DNA of 56,616 nt, from positions 1 to 56,616 of the forward strand of contig DATFMP010000071.1 of NCBI GenBank assembly GCA_035266845.1, in the 5' to 3' direction. The notes beneath the pieces were generated by a model, which saw only the letters and a list, made by a program, of their open reading frames with translations, ran no database searches and had not been told where the DNA came from. The position numbers and the translations under genes were made by a program. Source of the stretch: DATFMP01 sp035266845 (GTDB lineage Bacteria > SAR324 > JACQKK01). Positions 34,397-41,372 of the stretch are shown here, in pieces (the stretch's first letter is position 1; each line of letters starts with the position of its first letter).

Positions 34397-35749
34397 TCGC
34401 TGCAACGGCGGCACCAGCGCCAGCACGTCCGGGGCCGCCACCGCCGCTGCGACCCCCGCCAGCCAGATCTGCCCCGCCTGCACCGCCGGCTCCGACAACC
34501 CGCGGATGACGCGCGTATAGACCGGGCCGTGCTCCGCTGCGCTCGCGTCCAGCGCCGCCGGGAAGTCCGGTGGCGGGGGCGCGGCGAGGCGCTCCCAGGT
34601 GCCCAGGTGGGCCTGGATGCGTGGCCAGTGCATGAGCAACGCCCGCTGCTGGGCGATGCGGGGATCGCCCGGGGCACTCCGCTCCAGCAACTCCGCCGAG
34701 CCCTTCATGCGCCGGGCGAACAGCCCCAGGTGCTGGATGCGCTCGCGCAGGTTGAGTTGCACCATCTCCCGCCCTCGCGCATACAGGGCTGTCCGGTCGG
34801 CATCGCCGGCCGCCAAGTGCGCCCGCACGTGGGCATACCACGCGTCCAGCGCAGCGAGCTGGCCAATCAGCCGCACTTGGCTCTCGAACACACGCCGGAT
34901 CGAGCCATACACGTCCGGATCGAACCCGGCCATAGCCCCAGTCCCAGCCTCCGGCGCCGGCGCGTCCGATGGGTGGTTCAGGCCCGCGGCCAGCGCGCGC
35001 TCGTAGCGGCCCCCGGCGGCGCACACGGTCCCGAACGCTGCCTCCAGCGGGCCGATCAGGCTGGCGTTGCCACCCACGAACAGGCGCGCCTCGCGCAGAA
35101 ACACGCCCCGCTGCACGTCTCCCAGCACGGAGCCGGTGGCCTTGTCCCCCCGGGGTGTGAAGTTGAAGTGGATCACACCGCTGCCGATCTCGCTGAACGC
35201 CCCCAGGCCTGGCCCCGTGCCTCCCGCCACCAGCACGTCGCAGAAGTTGAGGCTGCTGCCCAGCGTGACCCACGGCAGCAGGATCGTCATCTTGGTGTCC
35301 GTGTGCTGGGCGGAACTGGCGTCCTCCTCGTACAGCGAGCCCTTGCGCACCCGGAAGCCGTAGCCGGTCGTGAAGTCCGGGTCCGGCCCCTCCTTGCCCA
35401 GGAACACCGCCTGCTCCGCCACGCCGCAGCCCAGCACGGTGCCCGGGCCGGCGGTGGACCCGAGCAAGGTCACGGGGCCCAGCGTGCCGATGCGTGCCCC
35501 GGCACCCACCCAGGTGTCCCGCAGCGTCACCGGGCCCGCCTCGCCGATCACGGCGCCCACATCCACGCGGGTCGCGGCGCCTTCCAGCCGGCAGAACGGC
35601 CGCAGTTCGGCGCCCGCAGCAATGGCCTCCAGCGGCACGTCGCGCGCGATGGCGACCTGCTCCGGGGCCGGCACGCGCACCCCGCGTTGCCGGAGGGCCT
35701 GCAGTTCGGCGGGCGTGTAGTGCGCGGAGGAATCGTCGGAAGCGGACAT
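34388..35749 (-). CDS. Left-handed beta-helix protein, sugar-nucleotide pyrophosphorylase-related
   Basis: About 453 residues. The N-terminal half has hexapeptide-like turns with alternating small and hydrophobic residues (AAGAELRPFCRLEGAATRVDVGAVIGEAGPVTLRDTWVGAGARIGTLGPVTLLGS), typical of a left-handed beta-helix as in GlmU-type or acyltransferase proteins. It continues with GSSLNFCDVLVAGGTGPGLGAFSEIGSGVIHFNFTPRGDKATGSVLGDV, and the C-terminal third is helical. Similar proteins are often annotated as UDP-N-acetylglucosamine pyrophosphorylase-related, but no nucleotidyltransferase GxGTRM loop is visible, so catalysis of that step is doubtful. ATG at 35747-35749 (MSASDDSSAHYTPAELQALRQRGV) is preferred over an upstream open stretch. 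It is convergent with the previous gene and divergent from the DUF1615 gene. Confidence 0.65.
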   Translation of the reverse strand: MSASDDSSAHYTPAELQALRQRGVRVPAPEQVAIARDVPLEAIAAGAELRPFCRLEGAATRVDVGAVIGEAGPVTLRDTWVGAGARIGTLGPVTLLGSTAGPGTVLGCGVAEQAVFLGKEGPDPDFTTGYGFRVRKGSLYEEDASSAQHTDTKMTILLPWVTLGSSLNFCDVLVAGGTGPGLGAFSEIGSGVIHFNFTPRGDKATGSVLGDVQRGVFLREARLFVGGNASLIGPLEAAFGTVCAAGGRYERALAAGLNHPSDAPAPEAGTGAMAGFDPDVYGSIRRVFESQVRLIGQLAALDAWYAHVRAHLAAGDADRTALYARGREMVQLNLRERIQHLGLFARRMKGSAELLERSAPGDPRIAQQRALLMHWPRIQAHLGTWERLAAPPPPDFPAALDASAAEHGPVYTRVIRGLSEPAVQAGQIWLAGVAAAVAAPDVLALVPPLQRSG

Positions 35750-35985
35750 GGGCACGGGCGGCGTGGGGGAGCGCATGGGATTGGGCTGCTGGCACACGGT
35801 AATGCAGGCCGCGCGCGTGGCGCAAGAGCGATGGCGCCGAGGCATTGTGGTGGCAGACAAGCCCGCGTGCCTGTGGCAAACTTACAGGAATAGGCCGTGA
35901 CCCGGCTCCGTGCACTGAATCGCGGCTGGTCACAGGCTCGCGACCCCCGCAGGCTCGTCAGAATCCGTTGCGCAGATCCCGATTG

Positions 35986-37509
35986 ATGCACCCTCTGAGT
36001 TCCCGTCGTCCTCGTAGCCATGTGCCCGTGCCGCCGCGCGGGCCAGCGGCCCGCCTGCTGCGATGGCGCGTCGGCCTGCCGCTGGGGGTGTTGCTGCCGA
36101 CCCTGGCGGCAGGACTGGTGTTCGTGGCGTGCCAGCGGCACCTGAAGCCGCCACCCCCGAGCTACAAGCCGCACCACTACCGCGCGTCGGCCATGGCGCC
36201 GACGCCGCTGACGCCTGCCCCGGCGCCCAATCCTGCGACCGCACCACCGCCGCCGGCCAATGCCCCCAGCGTGAAGCCCGCGCCGGAACCGGAGCGGGCC
36301 GCGCTGCAGCGGCAGCCGGCGCCGGAACCGGGCGCCCCACCCGCCAGTGTGGCCGGGCCGCCCTACGACGCGAAGCACCCGTGCTTCCGCGTGGCGCAGA
36401 TGGACCGGGCCCGCGGCATCCTGTTCAAGGAGGACGCCGGAGCCTGGGGCGAGCGCTGGCTACACGCAATCAATGGGGCGTTCTACGACCTGCACGTGCC
36501 CTGCGACGACAACGGCTTCCTGGTGCTGGTGCTGACGACCGTGCAGCTCGAGTCCGGCGTTACGGTGGACCCGGCTCTGGAGAACCCGGATCTGGCGGCG
36601 CTGTTCGCCTTTCACCTGCGCCAGTTGCGGCAGCAGAACCCCATCGCGGGTCACCTGCTGGACTACTCGGGTCTGGACGCCGCCATGGCCGCCAAGTTGC
36701 GCGCGGACACGCGCAAGGGCTTCGTGCGCACGGAAGGCGAACTGGTGCGTTACGTGGAGACGGACCTGCGCGCGTGGTTGCGCACCTACCTGCACAAGCA
36801 CTACTTTCTGCCGGTGTCCGTGGCGCGTTACACCGCGGAGCAAGGGCTGCCCAACCCCGTACACACGATCGGGCCGATGCAGGTGAACCTGCATAAAGCC
36901 TACGAGAACGCCCGCAACCGTGGCGAGGTGGTCACCTCCGAAAAGGAAATGCGCGACTGGCTGCTCTCGCCCAGGACGGCCATGGAGCGTGGCATCAAGG
37001 AGGGCGTGTACCAGCTCTGGCGTATCTACCGCTTCTACCGGCGCTACCTGCCGGCGGACGAGGCGGTGCGCTACACGACGGCGGACTACAACGCGGGCGA
37101 GTTCTCCTCGCGCAATGCGGCGTTCCAGGAGCAGGTGGCCACGCTGACAGACCACTCGCTGGCCCTGGACGGCGACCTGCTGACGTACCAGAACGGGGAG
37201 CCCGCCGAGCGTGTCTCCAACACGGAGGCAGCCGTGATCACCCTGCTTAACCAGTACGCCGCACCGAACATCCGCCAGGATCTGCTGCTGGAGAAGACCC
37301 AGGCCTTTTCCAGCACCCGCACGGCGCGCATGGTGTGCGCGCGCTACCGCAGCAAGACCGGCAAGCCCTGCGCCGTGGCCACGGTGCCCGTGGGCGCCAT
37401 CAACCCCGCGGCACGGGTGAAGCTGGGCCGGGCCTATACGCCCGCAAACTATTCGCGGGCCTACGTGAAGCGCTGGGAGGAGAACCTGGCGCGCTTCCAG
37501 CAGAGCTGA
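35986..37509 (+). CDS. DUF1615-family protein, putative lytic transglycosylase-like lipoprotein
   Basis: About 507 residues. The N-terminus is basic, then a hydrophobic segment (VGLPLGVLLPTLAAGLVFVAC) ends in a cysteine that could be a lipobox (FVAC). A Pro/Ala-rich linker precedes the catalytic-type domain. Motifs resemble soluble lytic transglycosylases: an ES pair in TTVQLESGVTVDP, GPMQVNLHKAYENA, and YNAGEFSSRNAAFQ near the end of the fold. This matches the DUF1615 family, whose activity I do not know to be established. The ATG at 35986 is preferred; the frame is open to 35845. It is divergent from the beta-helix gene. Peptidoglycan cleavage at the envelope is inferred. Confidence 0.78.
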   Translation: MHPLSSRRPRSHVPVPPRGPAARLLRWRVGLPLGVLLPTLAAGLVFVACQRHLKPPPPSYKPHHYRASAMAPTPLTPAPAPNPATAPPPPANAPSVKPAPEPERAALQRQPAPEPGAPPASVAGPPYDAKHPCFRVAQMDRARGILFKEDAGAWGERWLHAINGAFYDLHVPCDDNGFLVLVLTTVQLESGVTVDPALENPDLAALFAFHLRQLRQQNPIAGHLLDYSGLDAAMAAKLRADTRKGFVRTEGELVRYVETDLRAWLRTYLHKHYFLPVSVARYTAEQGLPNPVHTIGPMQVNLHKAYENARNRGEVVTSEKEMRDWLLSPRTAMERGIKEGVYQLWRIYRFYRRYLPADEAVRYTTADYNAGEFSSRNAAFQEQVATLTDHSLALDGDLLTYQNGEPAERVSNTEAAVITLLNQYAAPNIRQDLLLEKTQAFSSTRTARMVCARYRSKTGKPCAVATVPVGAINPAARVKLGRAYTPANYSRAYVKRWEENLARFQQS

Positions 37510-37586
37510 GCGCACCGCGGGCCGGGCCGGACGTGGCAAGCGCCCGCCGTGCCCGCCAACCGATCGTCATCCCCAGGGGAGGAGCC

Positions 37587-37856
37587 ATGCTGTTCGGTCG
37601 CGATCCGCGCAAGAAGGCCGTGCTGGAGCTGGCCATGAAGCAGGTGGAGCGCGTGCTGCGCGAGATGCAGGACAGCGGCAAGGATCTCGGTCAGCTCAAA
37701 TTCAAGAAGTACCAGAAGACCCACTACACGACCTGCCGCTGCGCCCAATGCCTGGAAGCACAGCGCACCAAGAATCCGCATAAGCGCGGGCTGCTGGAGG
37801 ACGGCTACAAGGTGTACGTGGGTGTGGGCGGAGCGGAGGGGCCGGACGAGGAGTGA
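37587..37856 (+). CDS. Hypothetical small protein with a CxCxxC motif (89 aa)
   Basis: A small basic protein: a helical N-terminal half (KKAVLELAMKQVERVLREMQDSGKDLGQLKFKKYQKTH), then CRCAQC, then LEAQRTKNPHKRGLLEDGYKVYVGVGG. I do not recognise the family. The cysteines may bind zinc. The ATG at 37587 has a strong GGGGAGGAG ribosome-binding site, and codon use is typical, so expression is likely. It follows the DUF1615 gene by 77 nt and ends just before a bidirectional terminator shared with yidC. Confidence 0.7.
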   Translation: MLFGRDPRKKAVLELAMKQVERVLREMQDSGKDLGQLKFKKYQKTHYTTCRCAQCLEAQRTKNPHKRGLLEDGYKVYVGVGGAEGPDEE

Positions 37857-37878
37857 GGCGCCTGCCGTGGGTGGACGG

Positions 37879-37904
37879 CGGGCGCCCCGCGGCAGGGGCG
37901 CCCG
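37879..37904. terminator. Bidirectional terminator between the CxCxxC gene and yidC
   Basis: CGGGCGCCCC and GGGGCGCCCG form a perfect 10-bp stem with a 6-nt loop, placed between two convergent stop codons. Confidence 0.7.
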
Positions 37905-37923
37905 GCCATTCTTCAGCCCGAGC

Positions 37924-39693
37924 CTAATCCTGCGGTTCGGGCACCTGGATGCGGTTGATGACCATCTGCTGTGCCACCGAGAGCGCGTTGCTTGTCAGCC
38001 AGTACAGCACCAGGCCCGAGGGGAAGTTGACCATGAAGAAGGTGAACACCACTGGCATCCACATCATGATCTTGGCCTGCGTCGGGTCCACCGACGTGGG
38101 CGTCATGCGCTGCTGCATGAACATCGACACGCCCATCAGCAGCGGCGTGACGTACAGGCCGTCCTTGGCGGAAAGGTCGGTGATCCACCACAGGAACGGC
38201 TCGTGGCGCAGCTCGATGGCGCCCAGCAGGGCACTGTAAAGCGCGAAGAAGATGGGAATCTGCAGGGCGATGGGCAGACAGCCCCCCAGCGGATTCATCT
38301 TGTACTTCTTGTACATCGCCATCATTTCGCGGTTCAGCTTTTCCTTGTCGTTCTTGAACTTCTCCCGCAAGGACTTCATCCGCGGCTGCAGCTTCTGCAT
38401 GCGCTTGATGTTCAGCATTCCCCGGTAGGTGAGGGGGAACAGCAGCGCACGCACCACGATCGTGAGCAGGATGATGGACCAGCCGTAGTTGCCCGTGAAC
38501 GAGTAGAACCAGCGCATCAGGGTCAGCATCGGCTGCGCCAGGATGTCCAGCGTCAGGTCCAGCGAGGAGTCCAGCTTGGAGCCGAACTTCGCCATTTCCG
38601 AGACGCGTTTGGGCCCCAGGTACAGCTTGAACTGGCTCGTGATCATCTTGTCCGCGCCCAGAATCACCGCAGGCAGTTCCATGCCATAGGCGGCCACCCA
38701 CAGCTTGTCCTTGCCGTAGGGCACCTCCTTCGATTCGTAGAAGCCGTGGGCGATGGGCGTCTTGGCCTGAGCGACGGTGATGAAGTACGTGCTCGTAATG
38801 CCCATCCAGTTGGGATCGGCCACCTGCCGCGTGGGGGATACGTCGTCCGGGTCCTCGGTCTTCAGCTTGCCGGCGGCGCGCCAGATGGGGCCGGTGTGCG
38901 AGCGGTAGTGCTTGGGCAAGTGGGCGCCCTGGGGCCCCTCGCCAAACATCTCCGCGATGCGGAGCTGGCGGGGTGCCTTGCCGTAGTTCACCACGGACAC
39001 GGCATAGTCCACGATGTACGAGTCCGGGTGGAACGTGAGGCGCTTCTCGATGGTGAGCCCGTCCGGCGTGCTGCCCTTGAGCACGAGCGTGCCGCCCTTG
39101 TCGCCGGACTTGACCATCAGCGAGTTCTGGTCGGGCTGGAAGTTCGCGTCCGCCACTTCCCGGGTCAGGCTATCCTCTCCGATGAAGCGCAGCGCCAGCG
39201 GGGATACGCCGATCTCCGGCTTGGCGGCCATGTCCTCGTGGGCCTTGGTGTCTACGGGTTCCTCGACCAGCCAGTGCTTCAGGTAGGGCATGTTGCGCAG
39301 GAACGGCAGCACGTCGCCCCAGTTGATGTTCTTCTTGTCCACCTTGTAGTGCGCCAGCTTGAAGTCACCCAGGATACCGCCGCGGGTGTTCACGTCCGCC
39401 ACATACAGGGGGGTCTCTACGTGCACCAGCTTGCCCTGCAGCTGGGCCGGCACCGCGGGGGCCACCGGGCGCGGGGGCGCCGCGGCCGGCTGCACGCCCA
39501 TGGCCGCATCGGCCGGTGAGCCGGGTGTCGCGGTGGTGGCTGGGGCAGTGGTGGTGCCCGCCTTGGCTGGTGCCGAGGCTTCCGTCGTGGCGGCGGGTTT
39601 GGGCTTTTGCGGCGTGGGAGGCGGGAAGATCAGGTAGTAACCGATCAGTACCAGCATCGACAGCGCGATGGCGAGAAACAGCCGTTGATCCAT
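37924..39693 (-). CDS. yidC: Membrane protein insertase YidC
   Basis: Inserts and folds inner-membrane proteins, alone or with SecYEG. It has 589 residues, the long Gram-negative form. TM1 lies at the N-terminus (MDQRLFLAIALSMLVLIGYYLIF), then a Pro/Ala-rich linker, and a large periplasmic beta-supersandwich domain (about residues 95-345). The conserved five-TM core follows, with GWSIILLTIVVRALLFPLTYRGMLNIKRMQKLQPRMKSLREKFKNDKEKLNREMMAMYKKYKMNPLGGCLPIALQIPIFFALYSALL (the arginine in the hydrophilic groove lies in VVRALLFPL). It is the last gene of the rpmH-rnpA-yidD-yidC cluster. The start ATG at 39693 overlaps no neighbour; yidD ends 21 nt upstream. Confidence 0.97.
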   Translation of the reverse strand: MDQRLFLAIALSMLVLIGYYLIFPPPTPQKPKPAATTEASAPAKAGTTTAPATTATPGSPADAAMGVQPAAAPPRPVAPAVPAQLQGKLVHVETPLYVADVNTRGGILGDFKLAHYKVDKKNINWGDVLPFLRNMPYLKHWLVEEPVDTKAHEDMAAKPEIGVSPLALRFIGEDSLTREVADANFQPDQNSLMVKSGDKGGTLVLKGSTPDGLTIEKRLTFHPDSYIVDYAVSVVNYGKAPRQLRIAEMFGEGPQGAHLPKHYRSHTGPIWRAAGKLKTEDPDDVSPTRQVADPNWMGITSTYFITVAQAKTPIAHGFYESKEVPYGKDKLWVAAYGMELPAVILGADKMITSQFKLYLGPKRVSEMAKFGSKLDSSLDLTLDILAQPMLTLMRWFYSFTGNYGWSIILLTIVVRALLFPLTYRGMLNIKRMQKLQPRMKSLREKFKNDKEKLNREMMAMYKKYKMNPLGGCLPIALQIPIFFALYSALLGAIELRHEPFLWWITDLSAKDGLYVTPLLMGVSMFMQQRMTPTSVDPTQAKIMMWMPVVFTFFMVNFPSGLVLYWLTSNALSVAQQMVINRIQVPEPQD

Positions 39694-39714
39694 GGATGGC
39701 TCGAAGAAGGCGCT

Positions 39715-39981
39715 CTAGTGCGGCAGATGTCGCCGCGCCGCGGTGCGATGCCGGACGGGCGGGACGGGATCGTACCCGCCCGGGTGAAACGGGTGGCACT
39801 TCAGGACGCGGGCCCCGGCCAGCCAGCTTCCGCGCAGCGCTCCGTGTTCCCGCAGCGCCTGCATGGCGTAGCGCGAGCAGGAGGGGTGGAACCGGCATGC
39901 CGGCGGGAGCAGTGGGGATACGAATAACTGGTAGACGCGCACGAGCGCCATCAGCAGCTTAGCGATCGGAGACACGCGCAT
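39715..39981 (-). CDS. yidD: Membrane protein insertion efficiency factor YidD
   Basis: A small peripheral membrane protein that helps YidC-dependent insertion. About 88 residues. The family pattern is clear: LVRVYQLFVSPLLPPACRFHPSCSRYAMQALREHG...LKCHPFHPGGYDPVP, with the three conserved cysteines. The start at 39979-39981 (MRVSPIAKLLMALV) overlaps the rnpA 3' end by 23 nt; the alternative ATG at 39949-39951 (MALVRVYQ) lies just after the rnpA stop. Overlapping starts are normal in this cluster, so the longer form is given. Confidence 0.9.
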   Translation of the reverse strand: MRVSPIAKLLMALVRVYQLFVSPLLPPACRFHPSCSRYAMQALREHGALRGSWLAGARVLKCHPFHPGGYDPVPPVRHRTAARRHLPH

Positions 39982-40339
39982 GGGGCTGGGGGGCCAGACG
40001 GCCGAACAATCGGCGCAGTTCGCGTTCAGCGTCCGCCAGTCGGACGCCGCGGGGCGGCCGTTTCGTGACGAACAAACACACATCGTGGGGCGTGGCGAGC
40101 CCACTCCGGTTCAGCCGCACTGCCTCGCGCACCACCCGCTTGACGCGGTTGCGGCCGGGCGCCGTGCCAGCCCTGCGGCTGACGGAGATCATGAACCGGG
40201 AGGCTTCGCGTCCATTGGGCCAAGTCCTGGCCTGCAGCCAGCCAAGCCGGTGGTACTGCCCTTGCCGGAACACCGGGTCGATGTCCGTCTTCCTGCGCAG
40301 CCGGATGGATGGGGGAAATCCGAACGGTTTGACCATCAC
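39959..40339 (-). CDS. rnpA: Ribonuclease P protein component
   Basis: The protein subunit of RNase P, which helps the RNA subunit bind pre-tRNA. It has 126 residues and is strongly basic. It carries the signature RNRVKRVVREAVRLNR, with the early RLRRKTDIDPVFRQGQ and the strand FMISVSRRAGTAPGRNRVKR. The start ATG at 40337-40339 lies 15 nt downstream of the rpmH stop, and the 3' end overlaps yidD. The catalytic RNA gene (rnpB) is not in this window. Confidence 0.94.
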   Translation of the reverse strand: MMVKPFGFPPSIRLRRKTDIDPVFRQGQYHRLGWLQARTWPNGREASRFMISVSRRAGTAPGRNRVKRVVREAVRLNRSGLATPHDVCLFVTKRPPRGVRLADAERELRRLFGRLAPQPHARVSDR

Positions 40340-40354
40340 CGGTGGCGTGCATCC

Positions 40355-40498
40355 CTAAGGCGTCAGGGGCGTCAGGCGGCGCCGGCCTTTCATACGCCGA
40401 CGCCTGAGCACGAGCCGTCCGCCTTTGGTGCGCATGCGCTCGCGGAACCCGTGGGTCTTCTTGCGGCGGTGATTGTTCGGCTGGAAGGTTCTTTTCAT
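40355..40498 (-). CDS. rpmH: 50S ribosomal protein L34
   Basis: A 47-residue ribosomal protein of the large subunit. The translation begins MKRTFQPNNHRRKKTHGFRERM and continues with GRLVLRRRRMKGRRRLTP, which matches L34 along its length. ATG at 40496-40498, TAG at 40355-40357. It is the first gene of the rpmH-rnpA-yidD-yidC cluster. A TTGACA box lies about 90 nt upstream on the same strand. Confidence 0.96.
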   Translation of the reverse strand: MKRTFQPNNHRRKKTHGFRERMRTKGGRLVLRRRRMKGRRRLTPLTP

Positions 40499-40559
40499 GG
40501 CGTTGCCGTGCGAAACCGATATGGGTCGGGTGATGCCTGACGATCAGAGTAGCAAAACG

Positions 40560-40590
40560 TTATTGGCCCATATTTGCGCAGGCCTGTCAA
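40560..40590 (-). promoter_or_regulatory. Candidate rpmH promoter
   Basis: On the minus strand, a perfect TTGACA (40590-40585) is followed after 19 nt by CAATAA (40565-40560). The -10 fit is weak. No DnaA boxes (TTATNCACA) occur between rpmH and the next gene. Confidence 0.35.
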
Positions 40591-40787
40591 CGGTTGGCGT
40601 TTCAGGGGGTGGGGACCCGGAGGGGGTATGGGCCAAGCCCGCCATTGAAAAGTCAAGCCATTCAGGCGTATGCTAGCCCAGTTGTCTGGCTCTCAGGGGC
40701 GACGCGGCCAGCCCTCCGGTGCACGTCACCACCCGGCACGCCCGGGACGATGTCGTCTCATGGCGCTTTGCGAGTGATGGCAGACGC

Positions 40788-41372
40788 ATGAATCCAATCT
40801 GGATCATCGTGGCGGCGATGGTTGCGCTGCTGGTGATCACTCGCATCCGCAGCCGACGACGCTCGCGGCTGCAGAAGCGCCCGCCTGTCGCTGGGCCCCG
40901 CATCCAGGGCTCCCAGGTTTGTGCATACGTGCATCCGCGGATGAGCGCGGCCTGTCTGTTCGACCACGGGCTGCAGTTCGGCAAGGGTTTTCGCCGCAAG
41001 GAAGGCCCGCAACTGCCCCATGATGCGGAGTGCCGCTGCGAGGCGTTGCCCTTTGCGTTCACGTCCAGCGAGGTGTTCAATGGAGCCTTGCGCTCCCTGG
41101 GTGCTGTGAAGAGCAGCATCGAGGGCCTGCAACCGGCGGACGGGCAGAAGCTCATCGAGCGGCTGAAGGTCGCCGAGAGCGGTGCGCCGGCGCCGGAGTT
41201 GTCCGATTACGTGGCCGCTGTGGGCGTGGAGGCGTTCCCGCCCGAGTTCCAGCCGGCCCTGCACGAGTTCCTGGCGGAGCGCCACGCCTACCTGCTGCAA
41301 CTGCAACGCGAAACCTCGGCAGGCTCAGAATCCACTTCCCCCGACCAGATGGAATCCTCGGAACCGACATGA
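40788..41372 (+). CDS. Hypothetical single-pass membrane protein coupled to PBP1A
   Basis: A 194-residue protein that I do not recognise. One N-terminal TM segment (MNPIWIIVAAMVALLVITRI) is followed by a very basic stop-transfer (RSRRRSRLQKR), so the rest is probably cytoplasmic. A conserved-looking block with paired cysteines and histidines follows: CAYVHPRMSAACLFDHGLQFGKGFRR then PHDAECRCEALPF. The C-terminal half is helical (SLGAVKSSIEGLQPADGQKLIERLKVAE). Its TGA (41370-41372) overlaps the PBP1A start (ATG 41369-41371), so translation is probably coupled. Involvement in PBP1A function or localisation is only inferred from this coupling. Confidence 0.7.
   Translation: MNPIWIIVAAMVALLVITRIRSRRRSRLQKRPPVAGPRIQGSQVCAYVHPRMSAACLFDHGLQFGKGFRRKEGPQLPHDAECRCEALPFAFTSSEVFNGALRSLGAVKSSIEGLQPADGQKLIERLKVAESGAPAPELSDYVAAVGVEAFPPEFQPALHEFLAERHAYLLQLQRETSAGSESTSPDQMESSEPT

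Noticed and set aside
40499..40787. Chromosomal origin upstream of rpmH
   Set aside because: No DnaA box (TTATNCACA) or AT-rich unwinding region, and no dnaA.
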